From Pseudomonadota bacterium (lineage in GTDB: Bacteria > Pseudomonadota > Alphaproteobacteria > Caulobacterales > Caulobacteraceae), in the NCBI GenBank assembly GCA_023451375.1, contig JAEXZS010000093.1, positions 5,063-69,062 of the forward strand: DNA of 64,000 nt, in the 5' to 3' direction. Positions 1-10,088 of the stretch are shown here, piece after piece (the stretch's first letter is position 1; every line of letters begins with the position of its first letter). Position numbers and translations under genes: made by a program. The notes below the pieces were generated by a model. It searched no databases and was not told the origin of the DNA. It saw only the letters and a list, made by a program, of their open reading frames with translations.

Positions 1-1
1 G

Positions 2-676
2 GATATCGCCGACTATTGGTGGGAAGCGGAGAACAAGATCCTCCACGACCAATCTGTGGGCCGCATCGTCAACATCATCGTTCATGACCTCGCCGAAGTG
101 AACCAAGCCCTCGGGCGCGGTGAATACTTCTGGACTGACATCGTCCGCGACGGTGTCATACTCTACGAGATGCCAGGTCATCCGCTGGCTGTACCCAAAC
201 CGATGACGCCGCGCGACGCCATCGACATGGCAGAGAACTACTGGAGAGGATCGCTGCCAAAGATCGATAGCGCCCTACGTACAGCCGATTTGCAGGCGCA
301 AGAAGATACCGCTCAAGTCGTTTGGCGTAGAGACAGGGCTTTCACGCTGCACCAAGCGGTGGAGCGTGCCTACGCTTGCTTCCTGTTGGTCCACACCTTC
401 TATTTCCCGCGTTCGCATAACATCAAATTCCTCCGGTCCCTCGCGGAAGACGTCGATAAGCGTCTGATCGACGCTTGGCCTCGGGAGCAGCGCATCGACA
501 AGCGCCGTTTCGAAACCCTCAAGCGCGCTTACGTCGAGGCGCGGTACTCAGACCAGTACGACGTGACCGTTGAGGACCTCGACGCTCTCGCGGCGAGTGC
601 CCGTCGCTTGCGCGATTTGGTGGCCGAAACCTGCCAGGACCGGATACTGTCTCTCAAGGCCGCCGCTGGCGGCTGA
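2..676 (+). CDS. MNT-HEPN protein, C-terminal part (5' end outside window)
   Basis: The reading frame is open from base 2, so the gene starts upstream of the window; a GTG at 56 is an internal Val, not a convincing start. The visible N-terminal part (VNIIVHDLAEVNQALGRGEY, then FWTDIVRDGVILYE) matches the end of a minimal nucleotidyltransferase domain. The rest is helical and HEPN-like, with LHQAVERAYACFLLVHTFYF followed by a His near SHNIKFLRSLAE. This is the usual layout of fused NTase-HEPN proteins, some of which act as toxin-antitoxin or defence components. The NTase active site (GSxxxxDxD) would lie off the window, so activity cannot be judged. Confidence 0.75.
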   Translation, partial: DIADYWWEAENKILHDQSVGRIVNIIVHDLAEVNQALGRGEYFWTDIVRDGVILYEMPGHPLAVPKPMTPRDAIDMAENYWRGSLPKIDSALRTADLQAQEDTAQVVWRRDRAFTLHQAVERAYACFLLVHTFYFPRSHNIKFLRSLAEDVDKRLIDAWPREQRIDKRRFETLKRAYVEARYSDQYDVTVEDLDALAASARRLRDLVAETCQDRILSLKAAAGG

Positions 677-798
677 TCCCGCGCACCGACCTGAGGCCAG
701 AAACTCAGAACGCGGCCATCAGGGATCAGATCGGACAATCCCGGCGTCCGCGCCTCGTCCAGAAATCCCGAGGTCCATCGCTGGTTTCGGAGGTTCCT

Positions 799-1188
799 AT
801 GGTCGTCGCCCTCATCTGCACCGCCATACTCGGGTGCCTGCTCTTCGGCCTGGGCCTGGCGATCTCGATCCGGCGGTTCTTCACGAAAGAGTTTTACATC
901 GGGGCCGTCGGGCCGACGTCTTTCACGACAAAGCTGTCTCGCGCCCACGGCAACACCGCCGAGTTCGCGCCGTTCCTGGCCCTGCTCTTCCTTGCCCTCC
1001 CTGTACTCGGCCATGCCCCGCCCTGGGTGGCGGCGGCCATGATCGGAGCCACGGTTAGCCGAGCGCTGGTGGTCGTCGGCTTCCTGACCAGCGCGACGCT
1101 CGAACACATGAGCATGGCGAAGGCCGCAGGTGCGATCGGCACTTACGGTTTCGGCCTGGCTCTGACGGCGGCTCTGTTCATTCGATGA
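799..1188 (+). CDS. MAPEG family membrane protein
   Basis: A 129-residue protein with four hydrophobic segments (about residues 3-22, 55-72, 74-95 and 110-128). The motif RAHGNTAEFAPF after the first helix is the MAPEG signature (R-x-H-x-N, then E-x-x-P). Eukaryotic members conjugate glutathione or make eicosanoids; bacterial members are inner-membrane proteins of mostly unknown substrate. It stands alone, about 120 bp after the MNT-HEPN gene, and its ATG follows a GGAGG-like ribosome site (ggttcggaggttcct). Confidence 0.8.
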   Translation: MVVALICTAILGCLLFGLGLAISIRRFFTKEFYIGAVGPTSFTTKLSRAHGNTAEFAPFLALLFLALPVLGHAPPWVAAAMIGATVSRALVVVGFLTSATLEHMSMAKAAGAIGTYGFGLALTAALFIR

Positions 1189-1439
1189 AAACGCGCGTCG
1201 AACTGGCCCGCTTGCAAACCCTGCCGCCATGATTCAAGCTTTGAGTGCGTCGCCTTCGGGCGGCGCCGAGGCGTGAGAACCTCGCTTGAGACGATCATTC
1301 TACATCTTCGCTCCGCGGCAGCGGTGTGGCTGGCGCGTATGTCCAGGCCTTCGGGCTAAAGGCGTCGGCGCATGCCTCAAGCATGGTCTCAACACCCGGT
1401 GCTTCGGCCGGGCTCGCCTCATCATCTGGAGGCGAGCCC

Positions 1440-1940
1440 GTGTCGGATCGAACTGGAGGTGTGGGAGACAAGGAGGCCGATCGCGGTCTTCATGATCTCT
1501 ATCGCGCCTATTCCGGTTGGCTGAAGGCGCGGCTGCGGCGGCGCTTTGGAGACGAAACCGAGGACCTGGCCCAGGAAGCCTGGATCCGGGCCGCGCCCTA
1601 CAGTCGAAAGGGTCTGATTGCCCATCCGAAGGCGCTACTTCTGACGATCGTCGAGAACTTGGTCATCGACCGGGGTAGGCGAAGCGGGCCGCGCTCGCTC
1701 GAGACCACCGACCGCGTCTATCCAGATCCAACGGTCGATGGTCCGTCGCAGATCGATCAGGTGCTTCTGAAGCAGATCGTCCTCGGCATGCCGCCCCACC
1801 TTCAGGATGTGTTTGTCTTGAGCCGTTTCGCTCATCTGGAGTATCAGGAGATAAGCGAGCGACTGAACATCCCGGTCACCACCGTTCAGTGGCGTATGTT
1901 AAAAGCGCTCGAATACTGCGCAGCCCGGTTGCGGCTGTAG
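1440..1940 (+). CDS. ECF sigma factor, FecI type
   Basis: This protein of about 166 residues has sigma region 2 (YRAYSGWLKARLRRRFGDE, then EDLAQEAWIRA) and region 4 (LPPHLQDVFVLSRF-like segment, then YQEISERLNIPVTTVQWRMLKAL as the helix-turn-helix). The GTG at 1440 was chosen because GGAGG lies about 8 bases upstream; the frame stays open to an ATG at 1326. It is followed at once by fecR, the TonB receptor and the isopeptidase, so it most likely activates this uptake operon when the outer-membrane receptor binds its ligand. The ligand is inferred to be the lasso peptide made by the convergent genes. Confidence 0.88.
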   Translation: MSDRTGGVGDKEADRGLHDLYRAYSGWLKARLRRRFGDETEDLAQEAWIRAAPYSRKGLIAHPKALLLTIVENLVIDRGRRSGPRSLETTDRVYPDPTVDGPSQIDQVLLKQIVLGMPPHLQDVFVLSRFAHLEYQEISERLNIPVTTVQWRMLKALEYCAARLRL

Positions 1941-1955
1941 TCTATGGGGAACGCC

Positions 1956-2933
1956 ATGAGCGACCCGCAAAGCGCGACAGGCGTTGCGGACCGTGAAGCG
2001 GCCGAGTGGCATGTCCGACTCGGGGAGCGTCCCGTGTCCGCCTCTACTTTGGCCGAGTTTCGCGAGTGGCGTCAGACGCCAGAGAACACGGCGGCATATC
2101 AGAAGCTCGAAGCGCTGTGGCGCGCGGCTGGATCCTTGTCGGCGGACGCGGATGTTCAGACCGTCACCCAGAATACCCTCCGGAAATCCCGCGAGACCAG
2201 CCGGCGCAGGCGTCGTCTGATCCCCGCCGTGGCAGGCCTCGCTGTCGCAGCGGTCGCTGCCGTCGCCGTCTGTCTCTGGATGCCGGACGGCCAGGTTTAT
2301 GAAACCGCCATCGGCGAGCAACGTCTCGTCCGACTGGAGGACGGCTCTCAGGTGCGTCTCGACACCGATACGCGGTTGAAGGTCCGCTATGCGGGAGCGG
2401 AGCGTCGCATCGTTCTCGATCAGGGGCAGGCGCTTTTCCTCGTGGCCCATGACGCCCAGCGTCCCTTCCGGGTTTCGGCCGGCGAGACCCTCGTGACGGC
2501 TTTAGGCACGACCTTCGACGTGCGCCGCGAAAGGACCGGGGCCCGGGTCACGCTCGTCAACGGCTCTGTGGCGGTCACGGATGAAGCGGACGGCGTGAAG
2601 CGATGGAGGCTGACACCGGGCCAGCAGGTGGCCACGATGTCGCCGGGCGCCGCTCCGAGGCCGGTGGACGCCGCCGAGGCCACCAGTTGGTCCGAGGGCC
2701 GTCTCGTCTTCCGCGGCACGCCTCTGCGCGTGGCCGTCGCCGAGGTGAACCGATATCTCCCCGAGAAGATCACGCTCGCGGCCGGCGAGACCGAAGCTGT
2801 CGCCGTGAACGGCGTGTTCGCGGTCGGGGACCGAGACGCATTCGTTTCGGCCGTGTCCGATCTGTTCGGTCTGACAGCCCGATCCCAATCCGATGGAGGG
2901 GTCCGCCTCGAAGCCCCATCCGTCGGCGGATAA
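1956..2933 (+). CDS. FecR family anti-sigma factor
   Basis: A 325-residue inner-membrane signalling protein. The cytoplasmic N-terminus has the DUF4880-type segment (REAAEWHVRLGE, then FREWRQTPENTAAY). A single transmembrane helix lies at about residues 88-110. It is followed by a periplasmic FecR domain (IGEQRLVRLEDGSQVRLDTD, then GQALFLVAHDAQRPF) and a C-terminal DUF4974-like region. The start at 1956 has GGGGA six bases upstream; an in-frame ATG at 1944 is the alternative. It sits 15 bases after the sigma gene and would hold that sigma factor inactive until the TonB receptor's N-terminal signalling domain contacts it. Confidence 0.9.
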   Translation: MSDPQSATGVADREAAEWHVRLGERPVSASTLAEFREWRQTPENTAAYQKLEALWRAAGSLSADADVQTVTQNTLRKSRETSRRRRRLIPAVAGLAVAAVAAVAVCLWMPDGQVYETAIGEQRLVRLEDGSQVRLDTDTRLKVRYAGAERRIVLDQGQALFLVAHDAQRPFRVSAGETLVTALGTTFDVRRERTGARVTLVNGSVAVTDEADGVKRWRLTPGQQVATMSPGAAPRPVDAAEATSWSEGRLVFRGTPLRVAVAEVNRYLPEKITLAAGETEAVAVNGVFAVGDRDAFVSAVSDLFGLTARSQSDGGVRLEAPSVGG

Positions 2934-3015
2934 TAATTTCGGGTTCCTGCTCAGATGACGCGCCTCGGCTGCGTCTCCTGTCCGACGCGACGTTGCGTCG
3001 GAGGGGAACGAACCT

Positions 3016-5958
3016 ATGACAGCCTGTCTTCGCAACCTGCTCGCCGGCGCGGCGCTCGTGCCGATCGTCTCTGCGGTCCTGGCGACCGGCGCTTCTGCCC
3101 AGGAGATCCGCGATTTCAATATCGCCGGCGGCGCGCTGGACGGCGCCCTTATGGCGTACGCACGCCAGGCCAACGTTCAGCTTCTCTACACCGCTGACCT
3201 GGTCGCGGGTTTGCGGACCGATGGCGTCCAAGGTCGGCTGGGGCCCGATCAGGCGTTGAACCGTCTTCTAAACGGCAGCGGCGTCTCATGGTCGCGAAGC
3301 CGACCGGGAGTGATCGTGCTGCGCCGGTCCCCGACGCAGGTCTCGGTCGAAGCCACCGAACTCGACGAGGTGGTGGTAACGGGCAGTCTGATCAGAGGAG
3401 CGGCGGTGACGGCGTCTCCGGTGGTCACCGTCACCGCGGCGGAGATTGATCGCGCCGGCCATGGATCGGTCGCCGACGCGCTCCAGGCCCTGCCGCAAAA
3501 CTTTGGCGGCACGGCGACCCCGACCACGTTCCTGACGGCGTCTGATGTCGGGGGCAGTAACACCACCCTCTCCACGGGCATCGATCTCCGAGGTCTCGGA
3601 CCGGATTCGACTCTGGTCCTAGTGAACGGTCGGCGGCTGGCTGGCGCGGGCAGCCGGGGTGAGTTCACGGATGTCTCCGCCCTGCCGAACGCTGCGGTAG
3701 AACGTGTCGACATCCTGCTTGACGGCGCCTCGGCGCTCTACGGATCCGACGCTGTCGGCGGCGTGGTCAACGTCGTGCTTCGGCGACAGTTCGAAGGCCA
3801 GGAAAGCCGGGTGCGGGTCGGCGCGGCCCGGGATGGGGCCGAGGAGCTGATGGTCTCGCACTTGGCGGGTGTGAACTGGTCGAGCGGCTCGGCCCTGATC
3901 AGCTACGAATACAGGGATCAGTCCTCGCTGGCGGGCGCCGATCGGGCCTATACGGCGACGGGCGATCTGCGGCCCTTTGGAGGGACGGACCATCGCGACA
4001 TCTTTGCGTCGCCGGGCAACCTCGTCGTCTTCGATCCGGTGGCCGCCGGCTATGTCGCGACCCACGCCATCCGGCCGCTGAACGGGGCCGTGGCCACGTC
4101 TCCGGCGAACTTTGTGGCCGGGGCGTCGAACCTGTCGAACCGTCGCGAGGGCGCCGACATTCTGCCGGAGCAACAAAGGCGATCGGCCTATGCGCGGGTG
4201 CGCCAGGATATCGGCGATCGGCTGGAGCTTTCGAGCGATTTCCGGTGGAGCCAGCGGGACTTCGCCTTCGCCAATCTGGCCCCGGCGGAGATCCTGCCGG
4301 TGACGGCCGCCAACCCGAACTTCGTCTCGCCGAATGGGGCGTTCTTCCACCAGATCGCCTACAGCTTCATCAACGACCTCGCGTCGAGCAAGGTGACCGG
4401 ATCGGCCCGCGGCATGGGCGCCACCGCCGGCTTCGACCTGACCCTGAAGGGCGACTGGTCGCTATCGGGTTACGGCGCCTGGGCGGAGGATCGCAGCCAT
4501 GTCCGCACGCCTCGCCTGCAGTACCTCTACCTCTATGAGGCCCTCGGGTTGTTGCCCGACAATCCCGCGACACCCTACAGCCCGTCGCGTGACGGCTATT
4601 TCAACCCCTTCGGCACGGGCGGCGCCAACACCGCGGCGATCACGGAGCCCATCGGGTCGGGGTATTCGGCGTCGCGCCAGCGCAGCCAGGTCCGTTCGGC
4701 CAACCTCCTGCTCGACGGGACGGTCTTGACCCTGCCGGGCGGGGACCTGAAGCTGGCCGTTGGCGCTCAATTCCGTCGCGAGGAATTTGAGCGAGCCACC
4801 GAGAGCTACGTCCAGACGTTGGCTCCGACGATGGCGGCGATCGACCCCCAGATCCGCGACATTGCGGCGGTCTTCGCTGAGGCCCGCATCCCCCTGATCG
4901 GCGAGGCGAACGCCGTCGGCTTCGCTCGACGTCTGGAAGTCTCACTGGCGGTCCGGGCCGAGGACTACGACGACTTCGGCTCCACCACCAATCCGAAGAT
5001 CGGTCTGGTGTGGTCGCCCGTGGAGGATCTGACGCTACGCGCCAGCTGGGGGACGTCCTTTCGGGCTCCGTCCCTCAATGAGTTGAATGAGGCGGTGCTC
5101 ATCGGCGCGACCTCCACCACGGAAAACGGCGTCGAAAAGCTGGCGGTCATCCAGCTTGGCGGCAATCCGGACCTCAACCCCGAGACGGCGGACAGCCTGA
5201 CGTTCGGCTTTGATTATCGCCAGCCTGAGGGTTGGCGCATCGGCGCCTCGGTGTTCGACATCCGCTTCAAGAACCGGATCGGCCGGCCGATAGCCGATAA
5301 CATCGACAACGCCCTGACGGACCCCAACCTCGCGGCGTTTGTCACGCGCGTGGACCCGGCCAATCCGGAGGATTTGGCGGCCATCAATGCGCTGATCACC
5401 GATCCGCGGTTCGTCCCGCCCGGTCTGTATCCGGCAACCGCCTATTCGGCGATCTTCGACGCCCGCTGGCTCAACACCGGCGAGCTCCATGTCCAAGGCC
5501 TCGATTTCAACGTGGGTCGTGGCTTCAATCTCGGGGATAACCGGTTCGACCTGGATGCTTCGGCCTCGTGGCTCTTCGAGTACAGCCGAAAGCTGACCCC
5601 GGAAGCGACGCGGGACCAACTCCTCGATGTCGCCGGCTATCCCGTCGACCTGCGACTGCGATCCGCGGTCTCCTGGACGCGGGCCGCGTGGTCGGCGCGG
5701 TTCGGCGTCAACTACGTCGACGATTACCGAGATTCGCGAGGGCCCAAGATCGATTCCTGGCTGACCGCCGACGCCAATGTGAGCTGGGCGCCCGATCGAA
5801 TCCTTGGCTTTGAGGGCCTCGAACTGGCCCTCAATGTCCGCAACGTCTTCGACGAGGATCCCCCCTTCTACGACGGAGCGACGGGCGATGGGTACGACCC
5901 TGCCCAAGCGGATCCGCTGGGTCGGGTGGTGTCCCTGCAACTGACGCGGCGCTGGTGA
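3016..5958 (+). CDS. TonB-dependent receptor with STN signalling domain (putative lasso peptide receptor)
   Basis: A 980-residue outer-membrane receptor. It has a signal peptide cleaved near ASAQ, an STN (secretin/TonB N-terminal) domain at about residues 30-105 for contact with FecR, and a TonB box-like stretch (ELDEVVVTGS, about 115-125). A plug domain (IDLRGLGPDSTLVLVNGRRL) and a long beta-barrel follow, ending in the aromatic TRRW. The start has a strong site (ggagggg). The STN domain and its place after sigma and fecR mark it as a transducer as well as a transporter. The adjacent isopeptidase and lasso biosynthetic genes make a lasso peptide the likely ligand, by analogy with the astexin loci; this is inference. 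Confidence 0.88.
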   Translation: MTACLRNLLAGAALVPIVSAVLATGASAQEIRDFNIAGGALDGALMAYARQANVQLLYTADLVAGLRTDGVQGRLGPDQALNRLLNGSGVSWSRSRPGVIVLRRSPTQVSVEATELDEVVVTGSLIRGAAVTASPVVTVTAAEIDRAGHGSVADALQALPQNFGGTATPTTFLTASDVGGSNTTLSTGIDLRGLGPDSTLVLVNGRRLAGAGSRGEFTDVSALPNAAVERVDILLDGASALYGSDAVGGVVNVVLRRQFEGQESRVRVGAARDGAEELMVSHLAGVNWSSGSALISYEYRDQSSLAGADRAYTATGDLRPFGGTDHRDIFASPGNLVVFDPVAAGYVATHAIRPLNGAVATSPANFVAGASNLSNRREGADILPEQQRRSAYARVRQDIGDRLELSSDFRWSQRDFAFANLAPAEILPVTAANPNFVSPNGAFFHQIAYSFINDLASSKVTGSARGMGATAGFDLTLKGDWSLSGYGAWAEDRSHVRTPRLQYLYLYEALGLLPDNPATPYSPSRDGYFNPFGTGGANTAAITEPIGSGYSASRQRSQVRSANLLLDGTVLTLPGGDLKLAVGAQFRREEFERATESYVQTLAPTMAAIDPQIRDIAAVFAEARIPLIGEANAVGFARRLEVSLAVRAEDYDDFGSTTNPKIGLVWSPVEDLTLRASWGTSFRAPSLNELNEAVLIGATSTTENGVEKLAVIQLGGNPDLNPETADSLTFGFDYRQPEGWRIGASVFDIRFKNRIGRPIADNIDNALTDPNLAAFVTRVDPANPEDLAAINALITDPRFVPPGLYPATAYSAIFDARWLNTGELHVQGLDFNVGRGFNLGDNRFDLDASASWLFEYSRKLTPEATRDQLLDVAGYPVDLRLRSAVSWTRAAWSARFGVNYVDDYRDSRGPKIDSWLTADANVSWAPDRILGFEGLELALNVRNVFDEDPPFYDGATGDGYDPAQADPLGRVVSLQLTRRW

Positions 5959-5965
5959 TCGGACC

Positions 5966-8462
5966 ATGCGCAACATCATCGCGAAGACCGCCCGCCTCCT
6001 GGCGCTGGCGCTTGTTCTCCTGTGCGGCGGTCAGGCCGCCGCACAGGAGCGTTCCCGGCCCTACACGCTCGACGACCTCCTGAACCAGGCGGCGTTCGGC
6101 GCCGTTTCCATCGACCCCACCGAGCGGTGGATCGCCTACGAACAGTCGGGTCCCTATTCGGCCTCCCCGCGCTTCGACTACGCCCTCTACACCCGCGCGG
6201 CCACAACGACCGTCTGGATCGCCGACGCCAGGGGCGGCGAGGGGCCGCGCCGGCTTCTGCCTTCCAGTGAAGGCGACGGCCACGTGTTGGGCGACTGGTC
6301 GCCGTCAGGGCGACGCCTCCTGGTCTTCCGTCTCCAGAACGACCGTTGGGATCTGGGCGTCTTCGACCTTCACAGCCGCGCCGTCCGCTGGCTCGACGTG
6401 GCTCCTGACGGTGGGGGCTTCGGGCGGGTGGTGCAGTGGCGGTCCGACGACGAACTGGTCCTGCTGGATCGGCGCACGACGGACCTGCCCTTCGTGATCG
6501 GCTGGGACGCCGGAGCCATGACCTTGGCCCAGCAGCGTTGGCGACGTCAGGCCACGGGGTCGGCAAGCAGCGGCACGGTCATGGGCAGCGGCCGTTTCCA
6601 TGCGGATACGCCGATCTCGCCGGAGGTCGATCTTGTCAGTCTCGACCTGATCAGCGGCCGCAAGAGAGTGCTGTCGACGGGCCGCTTTATCGACCTCGAA
6701 CTATCGCCCGACCGCTCTCGCATTGCCGCTATGGCCCAGGGCGACATGCCTCCGATCGACCAGACCAGGCCGCTTTGGCCCGTCGACAAACCAGAAGAGC
6801 GTCATGTCCAGATCGTCGACCTTCAGACCGGCGCGGTGGTCAGGCCCTGCGGCGACTGCGCCCTGGCTCCGCATCTGATGGGCTGGTCGCCCGACAGCCG
6901 CCGTGTCCTCGTCTGGATGACGGGACCGAACGGAGCGACGTCCGGGGAACTGGCCGCATTGAGGATTGACGGGCAGATGGAGACCTATGACCGTTTCGGC
7001 CTCGAGCCTGACGTGGGCGCGAACCCCGTAGCGAGCTTCACGGCGGTCCGCGCCCTCTGGCAAGGCGACCGTCCGGTGCTTCGGGCGCGCAGCCGAGGGG
7101 GGGGACCGATACGATTGGCACCGCCTCGAGCGCACCCGAGCCGTGAATCTGACCGGCGGGCTCAAGATCGCGCCTTTGCGGATCGATGTCGCCGAGGCCG
7201 AGGATCTCGTCGCCGTGGCCGACGGCGCCGTCTGGCGGATCGGCCCTCAGGGTCGGGTCCAACGTCTCTCGAATGGCGAGGACCTTCGACCGTACGCGCC
7301 CTTCGACATCCTCGACGCACCGCGCGTTCGCTACAATGAGCCTGCCCCGGGCGCCCCCTATCCCGCGACGGACGCCAGCGGCCGGCTGGTCCCGGCCGGC
7401 GCGCGCTGGCGGGCTGCACCGCCAGCCGGAGACGACGCGCTTATCGCGCCGCTCGCCTTGAGCCGGAACCTGGCGGTTGAGGAGGTGGAGGTCAACGGCG
7501 TCCGGTCCCTCCGCGTGCGCGGCCGTTCGTTTGCCGAGCGCACACTCGCGACCATCAACGCCCACCTCGCGGATGTCCGGTTCTCCAGACCAATCGCCGT
7601 GACCCATACCGGGCCCGATGGGCAGGCGTTGACCAGCTGGCTCTATTTGCCGACGCGCCACGTCGAGGGTCCAATCCCCCTCGTGGTCCTGGCCTATCCC
7701 GGACGGGTCAGTCAGCCCCAGCGCGATCCCGCCGAGTTCATGACGGAGCTCAATTTCCAGCAACTCACCGCGGCCGGATACGCGGTGCTGACTCCGAGCG
7801 TGCCCCGGCCCTTCTACCCGGCAGAGCCGGCGGTCGGTATGGCGGACCAACTCCTCGCGGTGGTCGATGCCGCGATCGAACAGCATCCCGAACTCGACGG
7901 CGAGCGGCTTATCTATTGGGGTCAGAGCTTCGGTGGCTACAGCGGCCTCGTCGTGGCCACCCAGACCACCCGCTTCCGGTCCATCATCGTCCAGGCCGTC
8001 GTCTCGAACCTCGCCCAGAAATGGGGCGAGTTCGCCCCTTGGAATCGCGGTGATCCGCGGTGGGGGATGTCGATGCGGCACGACGCCGGCTGGGCGGAGG
8101 CCAGCCAAGGCGCGATGGGCGGCCCGCCGTGGTCGGATCCCGAGCGCTACACGCGCAACAGCCCGCTTTTCCAGGCGGACCGTATCCAGACCCCGATCCT
8201 TGTGATGCAGGGCGAGCGGGACATGGGACTGGGACAGGCTGAGTCGCTCTTCACCGCCTTGTGGCGCCAGAACAAGGACGTTCGGTTCGTCACCTGGTGG
8301 GGCGAGGGCCACACGGTCGAGAGCGCCGCCAATCTGCGGGAGATGTATCGGCAGATCTTCGCCTGGCTGGAAGAGACGGTCGGCAACCCCGGTCACGTCA
8401 CCGCGAGTTCAGCCGGGCCGTCCACCGCCGCAGCCAGCTCTCGATCAGCGCCGCCGTCGTAA
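5966..8462 (+). pseudogene. S9 prolyl-oligopeptidase-type lasso isopeptidase, frameshifted
   Basis: The protein (about 830 residues if repaired) has a signal peptide, a beta-propeller N-terminal half (repeated SPDRSR, SPDSRR) and an S9 hydrolase half. The hydrolase half has nucleophile Ser in GQSFGGYSG, Asp in QGERDMGLG and His in GEGHTVES. The frame breaks at the G8 run at 7096-7103: upstream reads RARSRGG, and dropping one G continues as DRYDWHRLERTRAVNLTGG. The downstream half stays open to 8462. In astexin-type loci this enzyme opens the lasso isopeptide bond after import. All three catalytic residues lie after the break. A sequencing error in the homopolymer is as likely as a true mutation. 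Its 3' end overlaps the convergent cyclase gene by 65 bp. Confidence 0.8.
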
Positions 8463-10086
8463 GGAAGCCGCTTCCCCCGGCCCACATCAGGCGGTCCCGG
8501 TCGAGGAGCGCCTCGACCTGGGTTCGATCGATGACGCCGCGTTCGGCGAGGAGACCGCCGAGGAGGTGGTCTCGAAGGAACGGGAGGCTGGCTGCAGCCT
8601 CCCGTTCGAAGGTAGCGGTGTAGTCGCCCTTGGACCGTCGCCATGCGATGTCGGCCGGCAGGCGATCCTCGAACGCCGACCGCGCCAGATGCCGATCTGT
8701 CTTTCCAGCCGTCAGGATAGGAGTGGGGATCCGCATGCTCCATTCGACCAAGGGCTGAGCCATGAGCGGATGGATCAGATCGACCACCTCCGTCCGCCGA
8801 CAGGCCGTCACATAGGCCAGATTGGACACCAGCGCGGCCAGCTGCGCCCGCTTCCCTTCGCCGAGCGCCCCGGCGCCGTCCATCCACGGATGGACGAGCT
8901 GGATAGCATGTACAGACGTGGCAGGCCTGACCGCGTCCGCGAGGATCGACCATGCCGACTTCCGGGTCCATCGCGCGAGTCCCGGCCAGACCGGCGACGC
9001 CAGGGCGAAAAGGCCGCGCGAGCGCAGAAGGTCGCCGAAGACGGCGGCCGACGCCCCCTGATAGAATAGCGCGTCTCCACCCTTTCCCGTCAGAAGACCG
9101 TCTAGTCCAGCAATCTTGCAGGCATCGGCGACCAGAGCGTCGAACACCGGATCGGCCCCATTCATACCCGGACGCACGCCGCCGGCAGTGCGGTCGAGGA
9201 CTTCGGTCTCCAGCGCCTGTTCGCACCGCTGGACGGCGGTGAGGGTTAGGCCAAAGCCACCGGCCACTAGAGCCGCATAGCGGCGCTCATCCGTCTCAGG
9301 TCTCGACGAGAAGGCGTTCAGCCAGAGCTTGATCGCTGGTCGCCTCTCGCCGAGCGCTGCCGCGACGATCGCGGAATCCAGACCTCCGGAAAGTTCGGCT
9401 CCACAACGCGAGACGACTGCAGCGAGTGATCCGACACAGGTGTCGACACGCTCGCGCAGACCATTCGCGGCCTCCGTGCTGGACCACAGATCTGGCTGTT
9501 GCCCTGTCCAGGGTCGCCACACCTGCTCCTGAGCGTTCGTATCGAGATCGATCATCTCCCCTGCGTCCAGCGCTATGAGGCCCTCGATCGGCGGTTGCGC
9601 GAGGGCGGCGTCTGGATGGCCCAGCAAGTCGGGCACAGCCTCCCAGCGGATAGATCCGGAAAGCGGGGCGGCCGTGATAAGCCAGTCGGGCGTGCCAGAG
9701 GTGACGACCGTCACCCCGCGGCTGATCCAGACAGCCAGTTCGTGGGATCCGGACGGGTCTCGCATCGCGGCCCGAAGTGTTCCGTCGGCGTCACGGTCGA
9801 GGGCGATGTACCGCCCCCATTTGGTGCGGACCAGGTTCCGCAACCTGTCGAGGCGGCCGCCTGTGCCAAGGGCGCCGCCGTCGGGATGATCGAAGAGATC
9901 GCCCACCGCGATCAGCCCGCCTTTGAGATCGTGCACGGTTGGACAGCGCGGCTCCGCCACGCCCAGCCATCCTCTCCGGAGCACGGATTGCGTGCGGAAG
10001 CCTGCGTCCAGTGCGGCGCGCTGAATGCCGGCCGCGGCCTGAGCGGATGGCGCGTCTGTCCACGAAAGGGCGAGAAACGCGCCCAA
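8398..10086 (-). CDS. Lasso peptide cyclase (asparagine synthetase-like C protein)
   Basis: A 562-residue protein. The N-terminal third resembles a degenerate glutaminase-type domain lacking an N-terminal Cys. The C-terminal part is an asparagine synthetase-like ATP-binding domain with the PP-loop SGGLDSAIVAAAL (about residue 215) and GKGGDALFYQG (about 335). Lasso C proteins adenylate the Asp or Glu side chain of the precursor so that the freed core N-terminus closes the macrolactam ring. It starts with TTG two bases after the stop of the B gene, implying translational coupling. Gene order A-B-C and length fit lasso cyclases rather than AsnB. Confidence 0.9.
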   Translation of the reverse strand: MGAFLALSWTDAPSAQAAAGIQRAALDAGFRTQSVLRRGWLGVAEPRCPTVHDLKGGLIAVGDLFDHPDGGALGTGGRLDRLRNLVRTKWGRYIALDRDADGTLRAAMRDPSGSHELAVWISRGVTVVTSGTPDWLITAAPLSGSIRWEAVPDLLGHPDAALAQPPIEGLIALDAGEMIDLDTNAQEQVWRPWTGQQPDLWSSTEAANGLRERVDTCVGSLAAVVSRCGAELSGGLDSAIVAAALGERRPAIKLWLNAFSSRPETDERRYAALVAGGFGLTLTAVQRCEQALETEVLDRTAGGVRPGMNGADPVFDALVADACKIAGLDGLLTGKGGDALFYQGASAAVFGDLLRSRGLFALASPVWPGLARWTRKSAWSILADAVRPATSVHAIQLVHPWMDGAGALGEGKRAQLAALVSNLAYVTACRRTEVVDLIHPLMAQPLVEWSMRIPTPILTAGKTDRHLARSAFEDRLPADIAWRRSKGDYTATFEREAAASLPFLRDHLLGGLLAERGVIDRTQVEALLDRDRLMWAGGSGFLTTAALIESWLRRWTARLNSR

Positions 10087-10088
10087 GG

